NCBI RefSeq assembly: GCF_021018805.1 | Contig: NC_086253.1 | Coordinates: 33,791,583 to 33,855,582, forward strand | Length of the DNA stretch: 64,000 bases | Direction of reading: 5' to 3' | From: Prinia subflava | Lineage: Eukaryota > Chordata > Aves > Passeriformes > Cisticolidae | In this document: in pieces, positions 43,201 to 58,200 of the stretch | Layout: every line of letters begins with the position of its first letter | Numbering within the stretch: the stretch's first letter is position 1 | Notes under the pieces: generated by a model | Told to the model about the DNA's origin: nothing | Seen by the model: the letters and a program-made list of their open reading frames with translations, nothing else | Databases searched by the model: none | Made by a program: the position numbers and the translations under genes

Positions 43201-46200
43201 GCCAACAACTATGGCTTACGTATGAGAATGGCTTCTGCACCTTGTTAAAACTTCCCATTTTTACTACTCTGAATAACCTGGTGTACCAAAACCCTAGTCT
43301 CAATCAACCAGAAAGAGCTAAGGAGCACAGATCCCTCCTGGCTGTCACTCACAACCCCCCTCATTGAAAACTGATGTACATTGACTTGGATGGGAAGGGG
43401 CCTCCAGAAGGTATCTACTCCAACCTCCTGCTCACAGTAGGTGATGCCAGAGCTGAGTAGTCAGGGTCTTGACCAGTCTAGAATACCTCCAGCTGTGCAG
43501 GTTGAGTGGGTTTGTTTTGTCTTTTTTATTTGGTTGGGGTTTTAACTCCTCCAACGACCTCTCCAGGGCCCTATTCCAGTTGATGATCTCCCCAACAATT
43601 TAAAAAATCAAACAACCTCCCAAAAACATAACAGAAACCCCACAACATCTAACTTATTAATGTATTTTGTTGGAATTTTCCGTATCCAGACTTCTCGCTG
43701 TTGCATCTCATTGTTCTATCCTGTTTCTTGTCTTTTAATCACGTGGGGGCATCCCACTACCTTATGGTAGTGCATATATACTAGAGCCGTTCGAGAGACC
43801 ATCACGTAGAGAACGGAATTTGGCTTTCCTTTGCAGTATGTCCTGCATGAAGAAATAAGCCATTGCCTTTTCCCCAGGACCCTACCACTCTAAGTAGTGA
43901 TAATTGCACCTTCTACCTGTTACAAGAATCTTTTGGTTACAAGTTCTGTGCAGACTGCAAAGCAACCAATGCTGAGGGACAGAAAGTGCATGCAAATCTG
44001 TAAAAGCATGGCTGGGATGTAAGACTTCTAAACTAACTTTTAAGTAAATGCTATTTTACTACATCAACCATAACTATTACTCCAAATAATAGTTTCTAAT
44101 GTGACTTACCTAAGTATTTAGAGAGCACCAGGAAAATGTTACTACAAATTCTACATTTAATGTTGTAGTATTGATCAATAAAGAAACATAGTTTACACTA
44201 TGTAATTCAGAGATGTAATTCGTGAAATGTGAGCTTCTGTAAAAATCTTTTAACATCATTGACCAAATTCTTTAACAAATTCATAGCAAAGGTAGGGGCA
44301 CATTTACTCACACATATGCGAATGCTGCTCATACCTGTTTTTCAGCTTGTTTCAAGAGTTTCTGGAAACATTCATCCTCTAGCACACACAGAGGAAGGTC
44401 TGCCTCTCCTCTGCCTCTCATTTCCTCGAGCTTTTGTTTGAGGTCCCGCAAGGCCTGGAGCTCGTCGTTGAGACGATTCTGTCTCGTGCGCGATGCCTGG
44501 AGGTCCAGCTCCAAGTCCAGGGAAGTGCGTACAGGGCACTCCTGCGCCGCTCTTCGCATGAGTGGCTGGCAAACAGGCTGAGTCGTTTGGGAGACACAAC
44601 AGTAAAAATTAATACCTGGAGAGGCTGCTGGAGGGTTTGACATACTGCAGTCTGAAAAGCTCAGATATCTGGGGGGAGGAGGGGTTTACCACTCATTTCT
44701 TCTGAAGTCCAAAAACTTCACCTATCCTAGAATTTTTTTTTCAGTCACTAGCTAAAAATAAATGCTCCAACCGAGTGCACAATGATATATTTACAGGTTA
44801 AAAACAAAAAACCCATTCTGATCCCTGGGATGACACTGCTGGCAGACACAACACTACACAGAACTCTCCACAGATTTCAACTACATGATGTATTTTTGTA
44901 AATATTTGCTTTTTCAAGGCCTAACCAAACACATAGTGTTACAGTCTCTGTAAACATGCACTTCTTCAGCATATTTCACATTATATACTGTCCTTTCACA
45001 GTGACTTTTTGCATGAGTAAGTCAGGCAGGAGAAGCCATCTCAGACTATTCAGTATCCCGGACTTTTCTTTCTTATGCAAAATGGATCCTGCTACTTAGT
45101 TACAAGGCTTCCAAAGAACTATTTTTCTAGTTACAATTAAGATTTAAATAGAACTTTCTAAATTTATGTAAGAATGAAATTCATGCAAGGGAATCTTACT
45201 CTCTTGTCCTTCAATCCTTTTGCTACTCGAATATTTTTTGGTGGAGAGTAAATTCCCTTTAAAAGGACATCTAAATCCTTGAAATCTTAACCACAATTTG
45301 CTCAAGATGTATGTTGCTGGTGTTGACTTTTGGGCAGCACAGGCCACCTTGTGTCACTTCATAATACTCATGTTCTTTAACCCAGATCCCTTTGACAGTA
45401 ACTCAAGTTCAACAATAAGCTCAAACTCAACAAGAAATGCCATGATGCTGAGCATCAGTGTCTTGCTGCTGGCTTCACCCATGACTAAAACAACACAGGC
45501 TTTGTTGGAGGGGAGATGACATTGGACTGAGACCACCATGTTGATATTTCAACATAAAACTACAGGACAGAATTGTGGTACTTCTGTTGCTTTTGCTGAA
45601 ATTCTTGAAGTGTATCCTTTATGTCACTGGGTATTCCCAGTGTCCCATACTCCATTTTGTGCAGGTGAACCACGTCCAGGTAACATAGCACGTACCCGTT
45701 TAACTCTCAGGCTCCGTCGCTCTGTGGCATTCCTCACAAAGAGAGACTTCTTGGCCAGTGTGGAGCTGTCGCTGTCGCTGCGATTCAACTGCCAAATGTA
45801 CACGACAAACAGATGAAAAACACCTTCATATGCAAATACACCTGCACTGGTAGAACCAGTCAGGGAACCTCAGCGTTTATACACATGTAGGTCATACTCT
45901 TAGAACAAAGTTAACAAGTTTGCAACTGGGATAAGCATCTACTCTAAAATTATGATCCTACACCACAACCATTGATCTTACTGAATGAATAGTAAGACTC
46001 TTTAGGAATGCAAGGAAGATAACTATGGTTATTAGGTACTGACAAATCATTGTCTGCCTGCAGATACAAACTATGGATTTCACTTAATCCAGGGGCAGAC
46101 TTTTAACAAATTTACTACAGGGAAGGTTAATTACTGTAGACATGCACCTGTCCAACAAGCAGTGTTTTTGTATTGTTATTAATTGTAACAAGCAAAGGTG

Positions 46201-49200
46201 TGCCTACAGCTTCCTTCAGAAGCACTTCCTGCTTCTAAAAATTATGTGCCACAGCTCAGCAGTAGCTTCTTCATAACTTTAGCATTATTTTATACACATC
46301 AGTGCAGAATGATTGTTAGGTGCATCAGCATCAACAGGTGGTCAGAAGCATCTCTCTGCGGAATATGTATTTCACCTCTTCAGGAAAGGACAAAAAAAGG
46401 AATCATTCTGCTAACATTTCAGTAAGCAAAGCCAGGACCCTAAAGTGTGCTTACACAGGGCTGACTGGGAGCTGGGGGTCAGATATACAACCACTTGCAA
46501 TACAAAGTACACCTCTTGAGAGACAAATCTGTCTTTTTACCATGAGCCACTACTGGGAGCTCACTCCTTGATACAGAGAGGCGGCCATTGTCACTGATGT
46601 TCTTTAGGCACTTTTCAAGGGACATTTTCCAAAGCACCAACAGACTTGGGTTCTCTCCATTAGGCTTCAAAGGTCTCTGTTTCCTCCAACATCATGGGTG
46701 CTCTCTTAAAGCCAGGCCATCTCTTTGATTAGAGAGCAGCTCGCACTTCACTACAGTGTATCCTACAGTCGCTTTCCTCTGGTAGAGCACCATAATGCAA
46801 GGAAGGCTGGATATGCCTGTGGTGCAAGCTGGGAACTGGGACTGGGGAGAGCACAGCTCTTCAGCCCTCTTTGTGAACTTGGATGCAGCTACAGTGCCCA
46901 CTCTGGAGCCCCCAGCAGTGGGCAACAAGTGTCTCTGACACTGCAAAAGATATATCTGCAAACACGTTCTTTTCACAGGGTACTCTTCCTCGAGGCAATA
47001 CCATACACAATGGGAAACAAAATGGTTTATTCAAGGTAAGGGCTTTTTTGATTCTGGCTCTTGGCAGCAGATACGTAGCAATGTTCAAAGCTACAAACAC
47101 CCAATACTTTTCCAGATGCAAAAACCTCAGAAGTTTACAGTAACTAAACTACTAAAGCAACTAGTTTTACTTTAGGTTGAAGACCTACATAGGCAGCAGG
47201 CTAAGGTGATACTTTTTTCACCAACACTACTAATTTCCAATTAGGAATTAAGTTCCAGCACAGGAATTAGGATGAAGGCTAGCTTCTGAATTCAGCCAAT
47301 AATCTAGCCAAATTATGTAAAGATTGTTAGAAAATAATTTGCTATATTTCATTTTGGAGAGTCTATGGAACAGTTATTTAAGTACATAGGTATCGACTAA
47401 AAGTTTAGGTTTTTTTAGGCCAAGGAGAATCAGAGAAGTGATGAACTTTAATGTTCCTGAATGATTAAGGCAAATGCCTCTAACTGAACTAAGGAATTAA
47501 AGCATAAGTATTACTTTTTTAAAAAAGGACATAAGTATAAGTAACCTGTAGAAACTAAAGATCAAAATAAAGTGCCTTTTCTAGGGTATCTGTGATTAAA
47601 ATCTATAGAGCTGGTGGTCCACCCTTAAATCTTTAAACACATGATTGTCATAGTTAGTTTAGCAGCAGCAAGACTCACAATTTAAATATTTTTTTTCTTT
47701 TTCCATGCTACCATAGATCTAGAGAGACTGGAGAACTTAGCTGCCAAAGCCATGTTTAAAACCCAGCCCCGAGGCAGCACTTGCACATCTTTCAAAGATG
47801 CAATTACAGCAGGATTTGGGCAGCCTAGGTTTAAAACCAGTTGAGATACAAAGTGAGATTCAAAATTGATGACTGAGCTCTTTCCACACTGTTACCCTTA
47901 AATGGTTGCATTATTAAAATATGGTAATGCAATGGCATTTTACAGTGAATTCTATTTCATGTTGTAACAAATTGTTTTGCTGCGAGAGTGTGGAGTTGCT
48001 GACATGCAGGGAAACATTTTTTGCAGACAGCCAGCAAAGGCATCTGTGTTATTTCTCTCCAATAGGATGTATTTTTGCCCTAGCAGAGGTGTTTTGCAAG
48101 AGTGTGCAACTCTGCTGAAAGTCAATTCTACTATGCATCAGCTCAGATAGGGAAAGACTCTAGAGAAGGCACAGGCTCTGCCTCACAGGGAAAACTGGTA
48201 CATGACTCAGTGTCATTAATGCTTCATTCCCAAGAAGTTAAATGACTGTTTGGTTAATAGCTCTTCATTCCAAGTGTTTTTCCTCTTACCCTGCAGATGT
48301 ACTGGTTCCGCTCGCCTGGTGAGAAGGTTTGGGAGCGCACTATCATGCTGTTCCTGACAAAGGGACGCTGTCTGGAGCTCCAGCTGGCTCTGTCCTTGGG
48401 TCGGACTGCTGTGTTCTCGTTAACCAATTCCTCAGTGTTAGTCTCTTTATCAACCTATGAAAAGGAATTTAGTGTACAAGACTTACTATAACCACATACA
48501 CGCCCCCACATAGTTTTTGTGCCTTCAGATTTTACAAGAATTCTCATTACCTTGCAGTGGATGGATAAGGCCAGCAGCAAAAAGCACCGTGCATTTACAG
48601 AGAAACTATTCTAAGTAAAGAAATACGAAAATCCCAAGAGGCTTAAGAGTGTGTGGAGAGGCTTTGAAGGTATTCTTTGTAGCCAAAAGCTGAAGCTTTT
48701 GCAGAAAGGCCTTTGCTGCTTGGCAGATGGTTTGATGCAAACAAGTGCAAGAAATTTTGCTTTGTCATTTGCAGACATTATGATTATTGCACATTTATAT
48801 TTACTTTGTTTGGCATTTGCAGAGAAGCAAGGTTCTGCCTTGCCAGATTCAGTGCCTGTACACACTGCAAGGGAGCAGCTGGGAAAGCTACACTGCCCAG
48901 GTCCTTCCAGACATATTGCTGTACATCCCCAAGCCTGAGCAGCAGGGCTGCCTTATGGCAGTCTCCTGAGCTTCACCAGCCTTGTGAACCCAGGGAAGAG
49001 ACACTGCTGGCTGCTGTCTCTCAGCACAGCTTGCTGCCTACTAGAGTCATCCCACATGTGCCAGAAGGAGCCTCAAGTGGCCCATCCCTGTGGGTGGCAC
49101 AGCCTTGCTTACTTCCATGCTGCAATCATCCTAGGCTAGGCAAAGCTCTGCAGCAGCTGGAACATCCAATATTACTGATGTGCACCAGGGTGTTTTCTTC

Positions 49201-52200
49201 AGCTTGGGTAATTTAATGAGGTTCATGGTTTTAACACTGCAGGTGATAAATACAGTGACCTAAACAGCACAACCAGCAACCCTGAGAGGATGTGCCATAC
49301 AGAGATCTATGCTGTGGCTGGCTCTGCAGTGGAGTCTGCTATCTTTCACTCATTGTCTGAGTCCACCCAGCCCAGGCTTAGCAAAGCACTTGTGTGCATG
49401 TCTAACCTTCAAATGTTGTCCTCGCTGTCTCCTCTTGCTGAGTTAGGTCTTTGATCTATATTCACTTGCTACCCAGTAGACTGTCAGTCCTTTTAATACC
49501 AAAGCCGTAGCTCATTTGGCATCTTGCCACATTAATTGGAAGTTAATTACAGTTTCCAGCAAGTCCACTGAGATGTTAAACTTTTGTATTGTCACAGAGT
49601 TGGAGGAAAGAGATGTCTCTCTTCGTCTTTCTACCTCTGCTATTTTATAGAACTTGTGGATTTAGAACATGCAACAGTCTTTTTATTAAGATACAGAAAG
49701 ATTCTAAAAAATTTATTTCTGAGAGTGTGCTACCACATCAGGGATATGTTTACTAAACATTTACTAAAAGTGCTTTCAAGAAAGTGGAATATAATTTAAA
49801 AAACAACAGTTACCAAGAAAATGGAATTAGAATTTTCCTTACGTAGTGTGTGGGTACAATAGTACCCTCAATATTTCAAAAGTATACATAGTTTTAATAC
49901 ATTTTTTTGAATTTTCTGTTTACTATTCTTTTGTCCTTTTTTTCTATTAAGACAGTTCTTGCATTTCACACCCAAAAATAAGGGGAAAAAACATAAAGGA
50001 ATCCCTGCATTGGTTTAAAGATCTTGACCCTTGTCATGTATTTTTCCTTACTTACCAGATGAATCAGAAAAAAAAGAAAGGAAGCAATGAAACAGATGTG
50101 CAGAAATATTTTAAATATGCACAAGCTGAAGCTACTGAACTACTCTTGTATTTTGAATGTTGTCCATATGCAACAAAAAAAGTGAAGATAGAGAGTCTTG
50201 GTTAATTGTTCTGGACATGCCTAGCATGTCTGACCAATGTCCTCTTCAAAGTTAAAAGTGACCACACCAATTTTGTTACATGTACATACTGACAAATGCT
50301 ACAGCAAAGGCCACATCAAATTCTAAATGCATAGGTGCAGCAGACTTTTATATTAATTGCTCAGAAATAGATTTTTAGACACAGTAAGATACTGCAAGAA
50401 TGTGAATTTTAAGATATTCACCAGAGTTAGAATTACAGCAGCTTGCTGGCTTTCCTGGGCCTCATCACTGTTCTCTCTGTTCTTGTCTTCACCCATTTCT
50501 GGGGCATTCATGAGTAACCCCATGTCATCATTACTGTCCTCTTCTACTTCCAGCTTAATGCCATCTTCCTCTTCATCCACGAGTTCATCAGAGGCCTCTG
50601 CGAGCATCTCTAGCCTGTGTGAACAGAAGGAGCCCAGGCTTATTCTGAAAATGAAAAAGCTCACCAGAGAAAGATACCAGAAAGCCCAGACCTGCACTCA
50701 TGTGTAAGGCATGCATCTTCCTGACAGGGAAAACAACTATCATCCAAATGCTTCCACTAAGTTGATGTGAAGGCCCATTTCACTGGTGCCTCCAGCAAAA
50801 CCCAGCAAGCACTACTACAGTTCACCTTCAAGGTTGTTATGACAGTACTGCACAGTATTCAATAGCTGTAATGTTCATAATGTTGAAGGGCTTTTAAGTT
50901 CATAAACCAAAAAGCCACTACACGCTTCCCCTAATAAAGCATTTCTTTTCTTCTACACTGCAGCTAAGAAATTGCACAATAACAGAACTCAAATAGCAAT
51001 TTAGCAAGAAATCTGTTTCTTGGGAAAGCTCATAATTTCTTCAAAAACAAGACCATCAATGGAAGCACACCCACAGTGACTTTGTCAGACAGCAGCTCTT
51101 TTCAAATCCTACTGCTTGCCTGTTCCAGTTAATGCAACTATAATATTTGATATTTTGCTACACTTCCAGTGGCTTCACAGCCCAAGTGGTTTCACAAGAA
51201 GATGTACATGGACTGGACAGTGGCAGTGGGAGTTCATAGAGCCAAGACACTGTAAACTTAAAAGAACATGAAGGCATTGACCACACAAGAGAACAAGAAA
51301 CTCTAATTCCGGTGATGGTGAGGCACTGGAACAGGCTGTCCAGAGAAGCTGTAGATAGATGTCCTGTCCTTTGAAATGTTCAAGGCCAGGTTGGATGGAG
51401 TGTTGAGCAGCCTGCTCTAGTGGAAGGTGCTCGTGCCCATGGCAGCAGTATTAGGCTGGATGATCTTTAAAGATCCCTTCCAACACATACCATTCAATGA
51501 GTCTGTGATCTCCAAAAGAACAGCTCTTTGATTTGTCTAAGAAAGGAAGAATGAGCTGAATCATTCAGGCATGAACAGTGAGGAAGGAAAAGTGTCTTTA
51601 CCAGTCTTCCTCAGAGGCCCTTTGCTCTTGTTCCTTCTCCTCATCTTCAGCCAGCTCTTGTTCTACTGCTTCCAGCTCAGCAGATGTCCTCTCCAGCAGA
51701 GCTGACACAGCATCCTGCTCACAAGGAAAAAGATGAAACCAGACTTGAATGACACAGAACAGGTAGGAAAATGACAACTCTTGGAAGACCTGCATTACCC
51801 TGCTGCTCCCTGATGTCAGCAGGAACAATGACCCCCAGATCGCAAGGTTAAGGGGTTTGACTTGTCACTGTATAGCACATTGAATGATTACCTTTATACA
51901 AAGTAAATCTCAATGAAAAACAATTGGGTTTAAAATGATAATGCAATCAAATATGCTCCTGTCATACTTCAATGTCTTTTCTTATCTTCCCTCTCATACT
52001 TGTAATGTTTTTAGGTGAAAGAAGGGTGCTCTTCAAAGTTACATTTTCTATGCAGTTCTCTTAAGAAGGGATTGAAGCAGAAAAAATTAACCAGAAAAGT
52101 TAGTATGTTTTGCATAAACCACATAGTCAGTGCAATGGCTTTGAGTATGCAGATTCAAATAGTTAATAAATAGCATTTTTAATGTGTGCACATGAAAAAA

Positions 52201-55200
52201 TATGACATACTTAAGCAAGCTCTTCAATAAAATTCTTTCTAAAAAAATAAAACACAGCTGAGCGGTTTCAAATTGGAAGTACAATCTTGTATCCAGTAAA
52301 AAGCATCTGCCATATCCCCACTCCTGTCTGAGACTCCATATAGGCCCCACTCACACAAAGTCACCCTAGACAAAAGTGCCTGCAAAGCAGGGCCTTGGAC
52401 CTTCAGAGGAGGGCACTTCACACATTCAAATTACTACAATGCAATGGCACAACTGGAGTCTGGCTTTTTTCTTGATACAGTAATAGCCAACACATTGCTC
52501 ACCAAGTCCAATGAGTCCAATGACTGTGATTGCTTGCTTAACAGAAACATGTATTCATCATTTTGTTCCTTTGGTTTTTTGCCAGGACTCTGCTTGCAAG
52601 GCAACAGGTTGTACCACAGAGTGCAGGTCTCATCAGAAAGTGATAAATCTGCCAGGCTGATCTGAGTCCCAGCCTGCATAAAAAGGGAAAAGGGAAAAAA
52701 ATTTAAATTTGTTCTGTTTCCTACAAAACATTCTACTGTACTCATCATGTAAAACAGGCAGCAAAAATTTGACATGAACTTTAATTCCCTTTCTAACTGT
52801 ACAGTTTTCTATTTCCCTCCACTCCCAGTTAAAGCAGACAAATAGAAGTACATGGAAATGTCCTTCATATTGTCCATTCTGCCATCTCTTATTTCAGTCT
52901 GCAGAAATCTCTCTCCCCACACAGACACTCCACCCGTTATCATACTATTGCACACACCTGCTCTAGTGCATTCAGTAATGAAAACTTGTGCAGCACCAGC
53001 TCCTGGGGCAGCATCACATGATTTTTCATCTGCCCCACCACAAAAATCATGCATATGGCAAATAATGGGTGACCTTGCTTGCTCTAACCAGGGAAGAAGG
53101 AGATGAAAAGCCAGTAAAAGAGATTAAGAAACCCTTTCATTTGGACAAGCACTGACATCCACTGAGTTGGTACTCTGGGAAAACTTCTGAAGTACTGTTT
53201 GGGCTGTGCCTTGGAGATTAAAATCCTCTGTTCTTTGGCAAAGCATATTATCTCCACAGCACACATGGCTCTTGCCAAGACTCCGGTCATGTTATCCAGG
53301 GCTTTCTGCTGGGATGGTACTCCCAACTCTTTCATTTGATCTTGCAAATAACCCTTGTCTTCGCTGTGGATTTTCGTTATTGTTAAGTCCTTTCTTCACC
53401 TTTGTATACTGCCTGAGGTTGTATCTTTATTTTGTTGCCCTTCCCTTTCCTCAGGGGAAGACACATATTGAAAAAGACCAACATGTTCCCCAGGAATTAA
53501 GTTAACTTCTACATTCTGAAAGTGAGGCTGTTTCACAGTAGCTGGAGCTGATGAACCCCAGCAGATTCCAGCATCTCTTCAGAGTGTTGTAACTAAAAAA
53601 TCTCACTGTGCTACCAAAATCCCTCTCATGGTGAAAAACTAGACTCGAGTTGTACCAGATCATGCAAAAGCAATTTGAAAGTAAATGAAGCATCACTGAT
53701 TCAGTGATGACTACGATTAACAAAAAAATTTGAAATGACAGCTTCTAATGGGCTGATCTATAAATGTCTCACTTTTTTATTTCAACAGATCATAAAGATC
53801 AAAAAGGTGCCCATCATATAATCTAAAATAACATCCAAAACATCATTTATTTTGTTCTTTGTGACAAGTTGTGACAGTGAAGGTTTGCTCTTTTTTTGTT
53901 TACTGTGGCTCTTTTTCAGCTTTTACTTTAAAACCTAGCGTTAAAGTAATGTTACATCAAAATTTATAGGGGTTTTATGTATACAATGGCAAAGGTGGAA
54001 TAACAATGGTAATTAAAGGGTTAAAATAGTGTTAGAATTATCAAAACACCTTCCATCCAGGATTAGACTGTACCAGGAGTTTCAGAGAAAGGCAGTATTC
54101 TAGGTACTACAGCAACAACAAAGTTATGCTTCAGACTTTGTCTCCAAGTGCTGTGGAATTTCAGCAGCCTTGACCATCAAAATAAGAGGGGACACTATAA
54201 ACAAATGCATGCCAAAAAAGCACCAGAAATAAAACCACATACCAAGCATTCTTCCCGACGACTCCTATTGACAGCACAAACATCCACTCTCAGTGTCTTC
54301 TGCAGCAGTGTTACTTGAGAAATGGCTACTCTGAATATCTCATTGAATAAAATGGTTTCCATGGCAGGATGAACTTTAGTGCGGAACAGACAACTGATGT
54401 CAGTGGAGGATGGAAGGACTGCTACTCTAATATACCTGCCAGAAACAAACAAACAAAAAAATCTTTACCTCTGTTTAAACTGGCACTTGCTGGTGATGCA
54501 TGAGAGAACCCCATCAATGTAAGGACTGCATGGCAACAAAATGGAAGTAACTTATCAGTGGACGGGAAAAGAGGTGACAAAGATAAGTGAGAAACTCCTC
54601 TTGTCCTTTGCAGAAACATTTCCCAAAAAGGAATTTTTGTGCCTGGTAAGGTTGTGGTAGCAAGAGAGGTAGCAGTTTCTGACTCTATCCAAGTTTAGTA
54701 CCGCAAACAATGAAGATCATGTCACAGGTGGGAGGAAACATGCTCTTATTGTTGATTTTAAAAAATGAGAAAAATTGGGGTGGATGTAAAAATTAAATTC
54801 TTAGAATAATGCAAGCAGCACTGAAAAGCAGTGATGTCTTTTTATCTTTTAAGGAAACAGATCAAACAAAATTTCCAAAGAAAGCAGAAAACTAAAGAAA
54901 GCAAGAAAATAGCTAGGGCCATAGATGCTTAAGATCAGTTCATAATGTATTAGGTGGAACTTTGAAGAATGCATATTGCAAGCATAAATTTAAGTACATA
55001 GAGTAACTAGAAATTGTTACAAGGCTGCATTCCTTTTATACAACCAGTAGGAATGGATATTACGTGGACAGAAATTGTACTAGCTAACTTGTAGGTCTCA
55101 CTTTAGCAGCAGCTTGCCAAAGACAAGACATTTTTAATGCAACTTGTATGTGCTATTTACCTGTTGCACAGTTTCTCATACACACGAATGAGCACAGTAA

Positions 55201-58200
55201 TAGTTTTACATCTTTTCTGTGCCTATGTATTAGTCTGTTTCTGGTACCAGCTTTAAATATAAATGGTCTTTATTGAAGAACAGAATGCAATGAAGCTGGC
55301 TAAAGCAAGAAGAAATAGTAGGCTAATATAAATAATTCTGGAAAATACTTTTTCTCTCAAAATTTATAGTACTACTACTATATTTTATGACTTCATGCAT
55401 AAAGTTTTGTTAATTTTATTAAAACCTTAATTTTACATTGGTTAAAAGAAATTAAGTCTGTGAGAAATACGATTTTTTTACTTGAATGTGGGCATAGTCT
55501 TTATTTCCCAGTTATGCCAAACTTGTTTGAATAAAGAGCAAAATCCAGGTTGTTTGGTTCACATGTATAGCCTGGATAGCAGGTATCCAGCATTTGGCAC
55601 ACCAGTCCTGAGGTGAAGTGGTAGCATATTGTAACTGCAGTAATGCTGCTGCTCTATTCATATCACTGTAGGTGAGCAATTGGCATGGTCTACTGAGAAC
55701 AGCCATTTTAATAGACTAGGCAATTAAAAACATTTATAAAAGATGTAGGAATAGATGATAAAGTATATCAAAAGTATGTTTAAAAGGTGGTTCACTGGAA
55801 CTTCCTTTTAATAACTGTTAACCAATTTATTGGCATCAGGCCAAATGGAGGGTAAACAAAGAAGTGAAAGAAATCGTTCTCTCCCTTTGTTGTACAGGAG
55901 TGGTTACTTTCATTTTAATTAATAAACTTGAAGAGTCAATCGATGAATCAGGTTTTACTGTGACAAACCTACGACTTCTCAACTGATGAAGAAGTGACCC
56001 TGACACAGTAACTCTTCAACTATGCTCTAACTAGGCTCAAAGTGAGCAGTTTTTACAGTATCAGTTACACCTTGTGTCAAATCTGTTCCTCCCTGTGTAA
56101 AGGTTCAGTGAGGTACTAATTTATCCAACTGATGTTCTAGGAAATGCAGCTATAATAGCATCTTCTTCCAGACCCAATTTTTATCATTGTATGTATCTGT
56201 ACAGATTATACATGGATGCACACAAGTGCAAGTGACAGAAAAAAATGCTATTTGCAAGGTCCTGCCTTTACCTTGCCCCTTCTTCCTCCTTGTTTCATGT
56301 AGCTTTAATTTCATCAAATCTCTTTTAGCAGCAGCAGGTCTGGACTTCTTGACTATTAATTACAACTGCACACTTTAATTCCTAAAAAGATGCTAGCTTT
56401 ATGTTACTGAACATCTTTTTGCTGTTCTACATTATCTAGTTTTTCTCTCACCTGTGTTAATTTATTCTTCTATACTTTTTCTGTTTTCTTGTGCTAAATG
56501 TTGGTGGACTTGGAAGATCAGCAGAGAAAAGACTAGTTCAGGGAAGGAAGGATAGTAGTAGAACAACCATTTGTAATCAACAAAAGCAAACAGAAAAATC
56601 CAGGAAGCACCCAGGCCTCATCCTTAATGCATCCTTTCCATACCTCGTGGCTTCTTATTTTTCAGCCAATCAAATTTAAGGCAATGGGATACAAAGGGAA
56701 AAGAACCAGCAAGAAAATCAAAATTTTCAAGGACTGATTATATCCTACTCCAATCTTATAAAGCTTTTCAATAGTTTGAGGTAGTCTTACAGTCTGTCAA
56801 AATGCTCACTCAATTACAAGTGTCCCCAAGGCAACCTGTACTTATACAGATGAGAATTTTGGATTAGAAACTCAGTGGTAATGTATTCAGGCTTTTCTGT
56901 TCATTTTCTACGTATGATTTACACTGTAATTTACTTTTAGACATTGCATGTTGGTCCAATTTGACTCAAGAACTAATTCTTAACAGACCTCCAAGCTCTA
57001 GTTGTTGGGGATGGTGTATCTCAGTGAGACTGTTCTTGTCCACTTGCAATTTATTAAATTATTCCTTTCCTTTAAAAGCCCACTTAAAAGACTAATACTG
57101 CTTTAAATACCATTTTATGTCAAAAAGACACATAAATATGTCTTTGATGCCAAAGTATCAAAAAAATGGTTTTAGTAACTACAGCATAACTGTTTTGCAC
57201 TCACAAAGCTAGAATGTTTAGAGGCAGTAGATAAAACACCATTTTAAAATCTTTTTTATTCCAGTTTAGTGGAATGTGCAGATTTCCTGATAACATCTTA
57301 TTCTTGCAGCATTGCTAGAATATGCAAAAGCTGAATACTTCAACAGTTTGAAAAGCTTCGTACACATTTCAGTGCTCTTAAGCCATAAATCAATTGATTC
57401 CTTTAGAGAATTTTTATAATTTATTATTACACTCTTATATTTCAACACTACTTCTCAGTGATTGTTTGACTTACACCTTAGAGCCAAGGGGGACAGAAAA
57501 TGCTGGAAGGTTTCTAAGCCGTACTAGGATTATCACGAAACTCGAATTGCTGTGGTCATATCTGTTAAAGAAAGGACAAGGAAAGGGAAATTTACTATTC
57601 ACATTTGTGGAGCAACAGAAGTATTCCCTTTGCTGGTCACTTACCTGAGTCCTATTTGTACCTGAGCAGCCTCTAGAGGTGTTGAATCATCTTCACTATA
57701 TACAATGTCCTCAGTTTCATTTGGTCTAGGAAAACCATGCAAATACTCAAATTTTGGAAAATTATAGTTAGCTTTCAGTAATTATTAAGATATGCATACA
57801 CAAAACATATATCCATTCTGCTAGACACGCTGACTTAATTACAGCATGCGCTCCAAATAATAATTTCAGAGCCCACACAACAGCAGTGCTTCTTTTAGGG
57901 ACAGTTGCTGCTGGAATAGTTTGACAACTGCAGCAATGATTCAGAAAGGCCTGAGGCTGGTTACTGAAGATTACAGGCAATACTATATAAACTAGTGTGA
58001 AGAATCCTATAGAAGTTGTCTGGTAAAAAAATAACAGCAAATACATTTCTTATATCCTGATCACAGCAGTGAACATTAACCCTTCAACCTGGATTATTTT
58101 CATACCAACACTACAACAGAGTTTTTTCTTGTCTTTTCTATAACCTCTTTTTGAAAATAAAAACATTGCAAAAATTGTTATGCAATCTTAAAAATCTTTA

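Noticed and set aside
44434..44640. 68-codon plus-strand open frame
   Set aside because: It is antisense to the WWC2 exon at 44335-44577.
48713..49216. 167-codon plus-strand open frame in a WWC2 intron
   Set aside because: It has no motif and no flanking splice or promoter support, and it lies in a GC-richer patch where long chance frames are more likely.
50357..50707. 116-codon plus-strand Ser-rich open frame
   Set aside because: It is antisense to the acidic WWC2 exon; Glu/Asp codons read backwards give Ser/Leu-rich frames.
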